Shown: one piece after another, positions 1 through 6,588 of the stretch
Position numbering within the stretch: position 1 is the stretch's first letter
How the letters are laid out: the number at the start of each line of letters is the position of its first letter
Assembly: GCA_030696235.1 (NCBI GenBank)
Contig: JAUYSN010000182.1
Span: 1-8,626 of the forward strand
Source of the DNA: Sulfuricella sp.
Lineage (GTDB): Bacteria > Pseudomonadota > Gammaproteobacteria > Burkholderiales > Sulfuricellaceae
Length of the DNA: 8,626 bases
Reading direction: 5' to 3'
Translations under genes and position numbers: made by a program
The notes under the pieces: generated by a model
What the model was told of the DNA's origin: nothing
The model's input: only the letters and a program-made list of their open reading frames with translations
Databases searched by the model: none

Positions 1-283
1 CCAACTCCTGCTCCAGAATGCTGCGGCGCGTTCCATCGCGCTGTTTCTGGGTTTCGCCGTCAACGCGGGGGAAGCCGGGCGGCGTTGCAGTCTGGGCTCG
101 GGGCTTGGGGGCGGCCATCGAGGAAGGCGGATCGAGATCGAGCTTCTTGGCGCCCTTTTTGGGGAAGTTGGTATAGGTTTTTCGGCCGTTTTCATCCACC
201 GACATGTAGATATCGGCGTGGGCGGCCTGACCCAAGACCTGACCCAAGAATAGCGAAATAAAAATCAGCAGCTTGGTTCTCAT
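1..283 (-). CDS. DUF4124 domain-containing secreted protein (3' end outside window)
   Basis: The reading frame starts at the ATG at 283-281 and is open to the window edge (94 codons). Residues 1-23 form a Sec-type signal peptide: MRTK, a hydrophobic stretch (LLIFISLFLGQVLG), then an AHA-D cleavage site. The mature start, DIYMSVDENGRKTYTNFP, matches the DUF4124 pattern of an aromatic/beta segment with a D-E-N-G turn followed by TYTN. A Pro/Ala-rich, probably disordered linker follows (about residues 50-80), then a charged Gln/Arg/Glu-rich start of a likely coiled coil. The family's molecular role is unknown; it is expected in the periplasm. It lies downstream of glnA on the same strand, a position where many beta- and gammaproteobacteria carry a DUF4124 gene before ntrB/ntrC. 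The ribosome binding site is weak (GGA about 13 nt upstream). The signal peptide is seen; the family call comes from pattern recognition. Confidence 0.75.
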   Translation of the reverse strand, partial: MRTKLLIFISLFLGQVLGQAAHADIYMSVDENGRKTYTNFPKKGAKKLDLDPPSSMAAPKPRAQTATPPGFPRVDGETQKQRDGTRRSILEQEL

Positions 284-317
284 AAGGCGATTTATCCATG
301 GAGAGCCCTCTCCCCAA

Positions 318-341
318 CCCTCTCCCGCAAGCGGGAGAGGG
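318..341. repeat. REP-like perfect palindrome
   Basis: CCCTCTCCCGC (318-328), AA, then GCGGGAGAGGG (331-341) make a perfect 11-bp stem with a 2-nt centre. It is preceded by a partial direct copy of the left arm (CCCTCTCCCC, 306-315). This CCCTCTCCC/GGGAGAGGG palindrome is a common dispersed intergenic repeat in proteobacterial genomes. It sits 35 nt upstream of the DUF4124 start. It lacks a T-tract on either side, so it is a repeat or mRNA-stabilising hairpin rather than a terminator. Confidence 0.7.
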
Positions 342-433
342 GGCAAACGTGAAGGGCGCTTGTTTTGATCTGGTTCAGATTAAGGGATTGGCCAAATTTT
401 ATCAACGTTTCGGCGATGAACGGGCTGACAGGC

Positions 434-465
434 AAATAAAAAAGGGCGGGTTACCCCGCCCCTTT
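434..465 (-). terminator. Rho-independent terminator of glnA
   Basis: Read on the minus strand, an AAA-rich lead-in is followed by a perfect 7-bp GC stem (GGGCGGG / CCCGCCC, 461-455 with 450-444), a GTAA loop, and TTTTTTATTT (443-434). One unpaired base at 462 separates the GC stem from a further A-T extension. It starts about 20 nt after the glnA stop codon. It should end most glnA transcripts before the DUF4124 gene, so genes further downstream would need read-through or their own promoter. Confidence 0.9.
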
Positions 466-483
466 AAAGTGCTGCGCCAGGAA

Positions 484-1893
484 TTACAGGCTGTAATACA
501 TGGCGAACTCGACCGGATGAGTGGTCATACGGAAGCGGGTGACTTCTTCCATTTTCAGTTCGATGAAGGCGTCGACCCAGTCGTTGGAGAATACGCCACC
601 ACGGGTCAGGAACTCGCGATCCTTGTCCAGGTAGTCCAGCGCCTGATCCAGGGACGAGCACACGGTCGGGATCAGTTTCTCTTCTTCCGGCGGCAGGTCG
701 TAGAGGTTTTTGTCCATGGCCTCGCCGGGGTGGATCTTGTTCTGGATGCCGTCAAGACCGGCCATCAACAGAGCGGAGAAGCACAGGTACGGGTTGGCGG
801 AAGGATCCGGGAAACGGGTCTCGATGCGGCGGCCCTTGGGATTGGCCACATGCGGAATACGGATCGAAGCGGAGCGGTTCTTGGCGGAGTAGGCCAGCAT
901 AACCGGAGCTTCGAAGCCTGGTACCAGACGCTTGTAGGAGTTGGTACCGGGGTTGGTAATCGCATTCAGGGCGCGGGCATGCTTGATGATGCCGCCGATG
1001 TAGAACAGAGCCGTTTCGGACAGGCCGCCGTAGCCGTTGCCGGCGAACAGGTTCTGGCCGTCTTTCCAGATCGACTGGTGTACGTGCATGCCGGAACCGT
1101 TGTCGCCAACGATGGGCTTGGGCATGAAGGTCGCGGTCTTGCCGTAGGCATGGGCCACGTTGAACACTACGTATTTCAGGATCTGGGTCCAGTCGGCGCG
1201 TTTTACCAGGGTGCTGAACCGGGTACCGATTTCGCACTGGCCGGCGGTCGCCACTTCATGGTGATGCACTTCGACCGGCACGCCCATTTCTTCCAGCGCC
1301 AGACACATGGCGGAACGAATGTCCTGGAAGGAGTCGACCGGAGGAACAGGGAAGTAGCCGCCCTTGATACCGGGACGGTGGCCGATATTGCCACCTTCGA
1401 AGACTTCTTCGGAGGACCAGGCTGCTTCTTCGGATTCGATCTTGACCGAGGAGCCGGACATGTCGGCATGCCAGGTGACGGAATCGAAAATAAAGAATTC
1501 AGGCTCAGGGCCGAAATAGGCGATATCGCCGATGCCGGTGGATTTCAGGTAGGCTTCGGCGCGCTTGGCGATGGAGCGTGGGCAACGGTCGTAGCCCTTG
1601 CCGTCGGAAGGCTCCACCACGTCGCAGGACAGGATCAGGGTGGATTCGTCGAAGAACGGGTCCATGTTGGCGGTATCCGGATCGGCCATCAGCTGCATGT
1701 CGGAAGCCTGAATGCCTTTCCAGCCGGCGATGGAGGAGCCGTCGAAGGCGTGACCGCTTTCGAACCAGTCTTCGTCCACCACGTGGGAAGGAATGGTAAC
1801 GTGCTGTTCCTTGCCGCGGGTATCGGTAAAGCGCAGGTCAACGAATTTAACGTCGTTGTCCTTGATCATTTTCAAAACGTCGGCGATTGCCAT
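484..1893 (-). CDS. glnA: Glutamine synthetase, type I (GlnA)
   Basis: This enzyme makes glutamine from glutamate, ammonia and ATP in the cytoplasm, the main entry of ammonium into metabolism. The 469-residue length is that of the dodecameric GS-I-beta enzyme. Seen in order: beta-grasp N-terminus ([14 protein letters not shown], 22-35), the DGSSIAGW signature (51-58), metal-binding GPEPEFFIF (128-136), [16 protein letters not shown] (259-274) with the active-site His, NRSASIRIP (339-347), and [15 protein letters not shown] (356-370). The adenylylation site is Tyr398 in [11 protein letters not shown], so control by GlnE is expected. The start at 1893 is supported by AGGAG 6 nt upstream. Upstream lie a sigma-54 promoter and two NtrC-type dyads, so expression should rise under nitrogen limitation. 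A strong terminator follows. Nothing is missing or unusual in the protein. Confidence 0.98.
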   Translation of the reverse strand: MAIADVLKMIKDNDVKFVDLRFTDTRGKEQHVTIPSHVVDEDWFESGHAFDGSSIAGWKGIQASDMQLMADPDTANMDPFFDESTLILSCDVVEPSDGKGYDRCPRSIAKRAEAYLKSTGIGDIAYFGPEPEFFIFDSVTWHADMSGSSVKIESEEAAWSSEEVFEGGNIGHRPGIKGGYFPVPPVDSFQDIRSAMCLALEEMGVPVEVHHHEVATAGQCEIGTRFSTLVKRADWTQILKYVVFNVAHAYGKTATFMPKPIVGDNGSGMHVHQSIWKDGQNLFAGNGYGGLSETALFYIGGIIKHARALNAITNPGTNSYKRLVPGFEAPVMLAYSAKNRSASIRIPHVANPKGRRIETRFPDPSANPYLCFSALLMAGLDGIQNKIHPGEAMDKNLYDLPPEEEKLIPTVCSSLDQALDYLDKDREFLTRGGVFSNDWVDAFIELKMEEVTRFRMTTHPVEFAMYYSL

Positions 1894-1969
1894 GTTTATC
1901 TCCTAACTATCTAAAAGTTTGCAAAAAAATGATTTCGAATTCCGGGTTTTTGCTACTGGGAGGCAACTT

Positions 1970-1985
1970 AGCATGAAACATGCCA
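1970..1985 (-). promoter_or_regulatory. Sigma-54 promoter of glnA
   Basis: The minus strand reads TGGCATGTTTCATGCT, a close match to the sigma-54 consensus TGGCAY-R-N4-TTGCW with correct spacing between GG (1984-1983, -24) and GC (1972-1971, -12). Transcription should start near 1959, giving a leader of about 65 nt before glnA. The NtrC-like dyads upstream make this an NtrC-activated promoter comparable to E. coli glnAp2. Confidence 0.8.
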
Positions 1986-2046
1986 GGCAAAAACAGAAAA
2001 AAAGCATTGTGCCATAACTGGTTATAAATCGGCACCCCTTATTTGA

Positions 2047-2063
2047 CGCACCGGAATTGTGCG
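2047..2063 (-). promoter_or_regulatory. NtrC-like binding site, promoter-proximal
   Basis: CGCACCGGAATTGTGCG contains the GCAC-N7-GTGC core of the NtrC consensus TGCACCA-N3-TGGTGCA. It is centred at 2055, about 96 bp upstream of the predicted sigma-54 start. It is a weaker match than the distal site: both outermost bases differ, as do several inner ones. Confidence 0.6.
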
Positions 2064-2072
2064 GAAAGGGTA

Positions 2073-2099
2073 CGCCATGCACTATTATGGTGCATGGCG
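2073..2099 (-). promoter_or_regulatory. NtrC-like binding site, distal (strong match)
   Basis: The core TGCACTATTATGGTGCA (2078-2094) differs from the NtrC consensus TGCACCA-N3-TGGTGCA at a single position. The dyad extends to perfect 10-bp arms (2073-2082 and 2090-2099). Its centre, 2086, is 31 bp, or three helical turns, from the proximal site and about 127 bp upstream of the predicted glnA start; E. coli glnA has a comparable pair 32 bp apart. It overlaps the last codons and stop (2085-2087) of the transporter gene. Confidence 0.75.
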
Positions 2100-3254
2100 C
2101 TGGTGCAGATGAATGGCGGCAAAAAATGGGTCGTCCCGGAGCAGGTCGGCGATTGCGGTTTTTAGTGCGGTGACCTGTTCGCGGCTGACATCGCTGGCGA
2201 GGAAAATTTCGGCTTCCGCTTTTCCATCCAGATAATGCAATACCACTTTTTCATGACTGGGCAGTGCCTGCCCTAGCAACTGTTCCAGATGGGCAATTAA
2301 GGCTTCACGATTGGGCAGGTGCTGGTTGAGCTTGGCGGAAGAATCATCCTCCGGGTCGATGTGCACCATCACATCGAGCGCATGGTGCTGTTTGAGTACG
2401 CGCGCACGCGCGCTTTCGGCAATATAGTGCCCTTCCGAGACGCTGATGCGCGGGTTAACCAGCACATGCGCGTCCACCAGTGCGCGGTCGCCCATACGGC
2501 GAGTGCGCAATTCGTGCACGCCCTGAACGCCAGGGGTGGTGAGCAGGGTTGCACGTATCGCCTCCACTTCGTTCTTGTCCAGGCTGGTGTCGATCAATTC
2601 GGAGATCGCCTGGGATGCCTGTTTCCAGCCCATACGCATGATCATGACCGCAACCAGCACCGCAGCCAGGATGTCCATCGAAGTGAAGCCGAGCAGGTTG
2701 CCGCCGATGCCCGCCACCACCACCAGCGACGAGGCGGCGTCGGAGCGGGCGTGCCAGGCATTGGCTTCGAGCATCTGCGAGCGCAGTTTGCGCGCGACAT
2801 GCAGCATATAGCGGAACAGCGCTTCCTTGCCGACCAGGGTCAGGATGGCGATCCACAGCGTGGCGACGTGGACTTTTTGCAGCGCGGCGGGGTCTTGCAG
2901 TCGCATCGCCGCGCCCCAGAACAGGGCGCCACCGACGCCGAGCAGAATCAGCCCGAGTGCCAAGGTGGTGGCAGTTTCGATGCGGGCGTGGCCGTAGGGA
3001 TGCTCCTCGTCCGCGTCGCGCGCGCCATGGCGGTTGGCGAACAGTACCAGGAAATCGCACAGCAGGTCGGACAGGGAATGCAAGCCGTCGGCGACCAGTG
3101 CCTGGGATTTTCCGAACAGTCCGACCACGATCTGCAGCACGGTCAGCACCACGTTCACCGCGACGCTGATCCAGGTCACTTTTTGCGCGGCTTGAAAGCG
3201 CCCGATCCGATCGGGGTGGGTTTCAGCGTGCGGTTTGGCAGGGTGGTGCGGCAT
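2085..3254 (-). CDS. Cation diffusion facilitator (CDF) family metal transporter
   Basis: A 389-residue inner-membrane protein expected to export a divalent metal (Zn2+, Fe2+, Co2+ or Mn2+ class) by proton antiport. Seen: hydrophobic helices at about 27-48, 52-74, 95-116, 131-149, 172-190 and 193-208; the transport-site pairs H59-x3-D63 (HSLSD) and H168-x3-D172 (HARSD); and DEEHPYGHARIE (82-93), matching the family DxxHxxGHxxxE motif. An HD-HD site is usual for zinc-type CDFs, but the metal cannot be fixed from this. The cytoplasmic domain (about 215-305) has metal-site His residues such as H247, H263 and H298, with D300. A further tail of about 85 residues makes it longer than the usual 300, and both termini are His-rich (H3, H4, H9, H13; HLHQRH near the end). 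No clear Shine-Dalgarno precedes the chosen ATG. The stop codon lies within the glnA enhancer. Confidence 0.9.
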   Translation of the reverse strand: MPHHPAKPHAETHPDRIGRFQAAQKVTWISVAVNVVLTVLQIVVGLFGKSQALVADGLHSLSDLLCDFLVLFANRHGARDADEEHPYGHARIETATTLALGLILLGVGGALFWGAAMRLQDPAALQKVHVATLWIAILTLVGKEALFRYMLHVARKLRSQMLEANAWHARSDAASSLVVVAGIGGNLLGFTSMDILAAVLVAVMIMRMGWKQASQAISELIDTSLDKNEVEAIRATLLTTPGVQGVHELRTRRMGDRALVDAHVLVNPRISVSEGHYIAESARARVLKQHHALDVMVHIDPEDDSSAKLNQHLPNREALIAHLEQLLGQALPSHEKVVLHYLDGKAEAEIFLASDVSREQVTALKTAIADLLRDDPFFAAIHLHQRHAP

Positions 3255-3287
3255 CGGGAATATTTCAGATTAAGAAGCAACGGGTTC

Positions 3288-3340
3288 GGGACGTTATGAT
3301 ACGCAAATCAGGGGGCTTTTGCCTTATAATTCGACGTCCC
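3288..3340. promoter_or_regulatory. Divergent promoter region with GGGACGT/ACGTCCC dyad
   Basis: This 103-bp gap (3255-3357) separates the divergent transporter and aroE genes. On the plus strand a perfect TATAAT at 3325-3330 predicts a start near 3337, leaving only about 20 nt of leader before aroE. On the minus strand TATCAT (3301-3296) is a possible -10 for the transporter, with a start near 3289. Neither has a good -35. A perfect 7-bp inverted repeat, GGGACGT (3288-3294) and ACGTCCC (3334-3340), brackets the region and covers both predicted start points. The -10 box for aroE is firm; the operator role of the dyad is inference. Confidence 0.5.
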
Positions 3341-3357
3341 TAAAATGTGAAACATTC

Positions 3358-4176
3358 ATGACCGATCGTTATGCCGTTGTCGGCAACCCCATCGCCCACA
3401 GCAAGTCCCCGCTGATTCACGCCGAGTTTGCACGCCAGACGGGCCAGGATATGACGTACGCTGCGATGCTTGCGCCACTGGAAGACTTTGCCGGCACGGT
3501 GAAGAAGTTTCAGGCGGAAGGCGGCAAGGGGCTGAATGTGACTGTTCCATTCAAGCAGGAAGCCTGGAAACTGGCAACCACCCTGACCGATCGCGCGCGT
3601 CTGGCGGAAGCGGTCAATACCCTGAAGTTTGAGCCGGACGGCACGATACTCGGCGACAACACCGATGGCGCCGGACTGACACGGGACATTCGGGAAAACC
3701 TGGGTATTTCCCTCGCGGGCAAACGCGTGCTGCTGATGGGCGCCGGCGGCGCGGCCCGCGGCGTGCTGCTGCCCTTGCTGCTGCAGAAGCCGGAGCGGCT
3801 GGTCATTGCCAACCGCACACCGGAAAAGGCCGTCGAGCTCGAGCGGCACTTCGCCGCTTACGGCCGGATCGAGGGGGGGGATTATGCGCGGCTGGCGGGA
3901 AGCCTGTTCGATATCGTGATCAATGCCACTTCCAGCAGCCTGAGCGATGCGCTGCCGCCCTTGCCGCAGGGCGTGTTCGCGCCGGGGGCGCTGGCCTACG
4001 ACATGATGTACGGCAAGGGGCTTACCCCCTTTCTGCGGTTCGCGCGGGATAACGGCGCGGCGCATCTGGCCGGCGGTCTCGGCATGCTGGTCGAGCAGGC
4101 GGCGGAATCGTTTTTCCTGTGGCGCGGCGTGCGGCCGCAGACACAATCCGTCATGAGCCTTTTGAAAGCATGCTGA
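3358..4176 (+). CDS. aroE: Shikimate dehydrogenase (NADP+), AroE
   Basis: Reduces 3-dehydroshikimate to shikimate with NADPH, the fourth step of the chorismate/aromatic amino acid pathway, in the cytoplasm. It has 272 residues, the normal length. Seen: the shikimate-binding SKSPLIH (15-21), NVTVPFK with catalytic Lys66, NTDGAG with catalytic Asp103, the nucleotide-binding loop GAGGAARG (128-135), NRT (152-154, typical of NADP preference), YDMMYGKGLTPFL (214-226) and the C-terminal GLGMLVEQAAESFFLWRG. The ATG at 3358 is chosen because MTDRYAVVGNPIAHSKS is the usual AroE start; an upstream TTG at 3319 would place the start before the TATAAT box. The Shine-Dalgarno is poor. A run of eight G at 3873-3880 lies in the coding region without breaking the frame. 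The 3' end overlaps mtgA. Confidence 0.97.
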   Translation: MTDRYAVVGNPIAHSKSPLIHAEFARQTGQDMTYAAMLAPLEDFAGTVKKFQAEGGKGLNVTVPFKQEAWKLATTLTDRARLAEAVNTLKFEPDGTILGDNTDGAGLTRDIRENLGISLAGKRVLLMGAGGAARGVLLPLLLQKPERLVIANRTPEKAVELERHFAAYGRIEGGDYARLAGSLFDIVINATSSSLSDALPPLPQGVFAPGALAYDMMYGKGLTPFLRFARDNGAAHLAGGLGMLVEQAAESFFLWRGVRPQTQSVMSLLKAC

Positions 4177-4868
4177 AAACCCTGTGGCGCTGGCTGTGGC
4201 GCGGCATCGCCCTGTTCGTGGCCGTGGTGCTGATCTACCAGCTGTGGATATTCGCCCACATCTGGTGGTGGGTCGACCACAATCCCTCCACCAGTGCCTT
4301 CATGGAGCAGCGGCTGGAAGTTCTGCAAAGCAGGAGGCCGGATGCCGAACTGCGCCACCGGTGGGTGCCGTACAACCGCATCTCCAACAATCTCAAGCGC
4401 GCCCTGATCGCCGCCGAAGACTCCAAATTTCTCGACCACGAAGGCTTTGACTGGGAGGGTATCCAGAAGGCCTACGAAAAGAACCTGAAAAAGGGCAAGA
4501 TCGTCGCCGGTGGTTCCACCATCAGCCAGCAGCTGGCCAAGAATCTGTTTCTCTCTTCCCGGAAGGTATTCTGGCGCAAGGCCGAGGAGGCGGTGATCAC
4601 GGTGATGCTGGAAAAGATGATGAGCAAGCGCCGCATTCTCGAGATTTACATGAATGTGATCGAATGGGGCAACGGCGTGTTCGGCGCCGAAGCGGCGGCG
4701 CGCCATTACTACCAGACCAGTGCGTCCAGCCTGTCCGCGGAGCAGGCCGCCCGACTCGCTTCGATGGTGCCCAATCCGCGCTATTACGACAGCCACCCCA
4801 ATGCGCGCGGCCTGGAGAGAAAGACCGGCATCATCCTGGCGCGGATGAACCAGGTGCAGGCACCCTAG
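4170..4868 (+). CDS. mtgA: Monofunctional biosynthetic peptidoglycan transglycosylase, MtgA
   Basis: A GT51 glycosyltransferase that polymerises lipid II into glycan strands on the periplasmic face of the inner membrane; it lacks a transpeptidase domain. It has 232 residues, full length for the family. Seen: one N-terminal membrane anchor (about 11-35), EDSKFLDHEGFD (83-94) with catalytic Glu83, GGSTISQQLAKN (114-125), RKAEE (136-140) with the second conserved Glu140, and RRILEIYMNVIEWGNGVFGAEAAARHYY (154-181). The ATG at 4170 overlaps the aroE stop by 7 nt, so the two genes are very likely co-transcribed and translationally coupled. Starting further upstream would add residues inside aroE with no anchor-like features. 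The aroE-mtgA pairing is common in betaproteobacteria. Confidence 0.96.
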   Translation: MLKTLWRWLWRGIALFVAVVLIYQLWIFAHIWWWVDHNPSTSAFMEQRLEVLQSRRPDAELRHRWVPYNRISNNLKRALIAAEDSKFLDHEGFDWEGIQKAYEKNLKKGKIVAGGSTISQQLAKNLFLSSRKVFWRKAEEAVITVMLEKMMSKRRILEIYMNVIEWGNGVFGAEAAARHYYQTSASSLSAEQAARLASMVPNPRYYDSHPNARGLERKTGIILARMNQVQAP

Positions 4869-4871
4869 CCG

Positions 4872-4906
4872 CTCTATCCTGGGCGAACGGCGATTTCTTG
4901 ATAGAG
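4872..4906. repeat. Short inverted repeat between mtgA and the cyclase gene
   Basis: CTCTATC (4872-4878) and GATAGAG (4900-4906) form perfect 7-bp arms separated by 21 nt, in the 66-nt gap after mtgA. There is no T-tract for a terminator. It may be an operator or a chance dyad; no clear promoter is visible beside it. Confidence 0.3.
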
Positions 4907-4934
4907 TGACAAAAGTCGATCTGGAGCACATGAG

Positions 4935-6443
4935 ATGAACCTGAATTTCTCTTTGATTCATCGCAAGCGCTGGCAGCTGTTTGTTCAGGTACTGGGGGTC
5001 ATGATTCTGGCCGAAGGCCTGATGCTCCTGGCGATGCACTGGCTGCTCCCCGCTTTCGGTCATGCCTACACTCCCGGCCACATTGTGGCCGATGTCGGCC
5101 TGATGAGCCTGATCTGCGCACCGATCCTGTGGTGGGCCATCGTCGGCCCGCTTTTCCATGCGCACCAGCAGGCCGACGACAAATTTCGCAGCGTGGTGGA
5201 ACAATCGCTGGCGGGCATCTACATTTACCAGGAAGGCCGGTTAATCTATGCCAATCCCAAGCTGGCCGAAATCTTTGGTTACACATGCGAAGAATTGGAA
5301 CGGATCCCTCCGCTGGATCTGGTAGCGCCGCAGGATCGTGCCAAGGTGACCGAGAATCTGCGCAGGCGCCTCGATGGCGAGGTGGAGGACATCGCCTATT
5401 CCTTCCAGGGTCGGCGCAAGGACGGCTCAGCCATCGAAGTCGCCGTCCATGGACGGCGTGCCGTCATTATGGGCAAACCGGCGATTGTTGGCGTGCTGCT
5501 GGATGTGACCGAACAGCATCGAGCCATCGCCGCTTTGAGCGACAGTGAAACCATGCTGCGCGAAATCACCACGGTGATGGGGGAGGCGGTCTACGCGCTC
5601 GACAGGGACGGCCACGTGATCTTCATCAACCCCGCGGCGGAACAGTTGCTGGGATGGCGCAGGGAGGAACTGCTCGGGTGCCACGGCCATGAAACCTTTC
5701 ATTACAAGAAGCCGGACGGCTCCCCCTTCCCGCGCCAGGAGTGCCCGGTATTCAAAACCATCCAAACCGGACGCACCTATCGCAGCGAAGAGGATTGCAT
5801 GGTGCGCAAGGACGGCAGTTTCCTGCCGGTAACCATTGTTTCCACTCCGCTGCTGCGCGAGGGCGAGATCGTCGGCTCGGTGGCGGCTTTTCACGACATC
5901 ACCGAGCGCAGGCAGGCGATGGAGCGCATTCAATACCTCGCCCATTACGACGTGCTGACCGGCCTGCCCAACCGCCGTCTGCTGGAAGACCGGCTGGAAC
6001 AGGCGCTAGCGCGCGCCAAGCGCAACCATCAGTCGTTGGCGGTCATGTTTCTCGATCTGGACCGCTTCAAACAGGTCAATGACACGCTCGGCCATGACCA
6101 GGGTGATGAATTGCTGAAGGTGGTGGCACAACGCCTGACGGCCTCCGTCCGCCAGGAAGATACCGTGTCGCGCCTTGGCGGTGACGAGTTCGTGGTGGTG
6201 CTGCCGGAAATCACCAGTGCCGGCGATGCCGAAATCGTCGCGCAAAAAATTGTCGAAGCGATTCGTTCCCCGGTGAAACTGGAGAGCCGGGAGCTGCATG
6301 TCACCACCAGCGTCGGTCTGGCGGTTTACCCGCAGGACGGCGGGGACGTCGTCAGCCTGATGAAGAATGCCGACAGTGAGATGTATCGGGCAAAAGAAAG
6401 CGGACGCGATCGTTACTGTATTGCCCGTGCCTCCAGCCTTTAA
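4935..6443 (+). CDS. Membrane-anchored PAS-PAS-GGDEF diguanylate cyclase
   Basis: Predicted to make the second messenger c-di-GMP from two GTP in response to a signal sensed by its PAS domains. The 502 residues show two membrane helices (about 13-37 and 50-75) joined by a short periplasmic loop, a first PAS domain (about 80-195, ending LLDVTEQ), a second PAS (about 203-326, ending AFHDITERR), and a GGDEF domain (about 334-500). The active site is intact: metal-binding D374 in FLDLDRFKQVND and GGDEF at 415-419. The inhibitory I-site RxxD is present (R406-Q-E-D409, five residues before GGDEF), so product feedback is expected. There is no EAL domain. The second PAS is rich in Cys/His (C249, H250, H252, H256, C270, C288). 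The start is supported by GGAG 8 nt upstream. It is 66 nt from mtgA, and an operon link is uncertain. The input signal is unknown. Confidence 0.93.
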   Translation: MNLNFSLIHRKRWQLFVQVLGVMILAEGLMLLAMHWLLPAFGHAYTPGHIVADVGLMSLICAPILWWAIVGPLFHAHQQADDKFRSVVEQSLAGIYIYQEGRLIYANPKLAEIFGYTCEELERIPPLDLVAPQDRAKVTENLRRRLDGEVEDIAYSFQGRRKDGSAIEVAVHGRRAVIMGKPAIVGVLLDVTEQHRAIAALSDSETMLREITTVMGEAVYALDRDGHVIFINPAAEQLLGWRREELLGCHGHETFHYKKPDGSPFPRQECPVFKTIQTGRTYRSEEDCMVRKDGSFLPVTIVSTPLLREGEIVGSVAAFHDITERRQAMERIQYLAHYDVLTGLPNRRLLEDRLEQALARAKRNHQSLAVMFLDLDRFKQVNDTLGHDQGDELLKVVAQRLTASVRQEDTVSRLGGDEFVVVLPEITSAGDAEIVAQKIVEAIRSPVKLESRELHVTTSVGLAVYPQDGGDVVSLMKNADSEMYRAKESGRDRYCIARASSL

Positions 6444-6473
6444 TTGACAGCAAAAGCCCGCCAAGATTACAAT
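6444..6473 (+). promoter_or_regulatory. Sigma-70 promoter candidate upstream of mgtE
   Basis: A perfect -35 TTGACA (6444-6449) and TACAAT (6468-6473, one mismatch to TATAAT) are separated by 18 bp and begin directly after the cyclase stop codon. The predicted start near 6480 would give mgtE a leader of roughly 320 nt. It is the best sigma-70-like match noticed in the window. Confidence 0.6.
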
Positions 6474-6556
6474 TACGCCGTTTTCATAGCTAGGGTTTTC
6501 ACCTTGGACAGTCATAGTTGTAGCAGTTTCGCAGCAAAATTTTTGTTCTAGCGGTT

Positions 6557-6588
6557 ACCCCTTCAGCGCTCTTTCGGCCTTGACGGTT
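6557..6588 (-). repeat. Degenerate copy of the ACCGCCAAGGACGC repeat
   Basis: The minus strand reads AACCGTCAAGGCCGAAAG followed by AGCGCTGAAGG. This aligns with the left arm of the element after mgtE (AACCGCCAAGGACGCAAAGG, then ACGCGAGG), with a few substitutions and single-base gaps. It is a likely decayed relative of the same intergenic repeat family. Confidence 0.45.

Noticed and set aside
298..1914. Long open frame on the plus strand covering all of glnA (538 codons)
   Set aside because: It is antisense to a clearly functional glnA. Strong third-position GC keeps the opposite strand open. Its start lies in a REP-like repeat and it shows no recognisable domain.
1997..2014. Second TGGCAC (minus strand) as an alternative sigma-54 promoter for glnA
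   Set aside because: The GC dinucleotide falls four bases too close to the GG. The 1970-1985 site has correct spacing and a better overall match.
2319..3299. Open frame on the plus strand antisense to the CDF transporter
   Set aside because: Same GC-skew shadow effect. The transporter frame carries all family motifs, and the antisense product is low-complexity His/Gln/Arg-rich.
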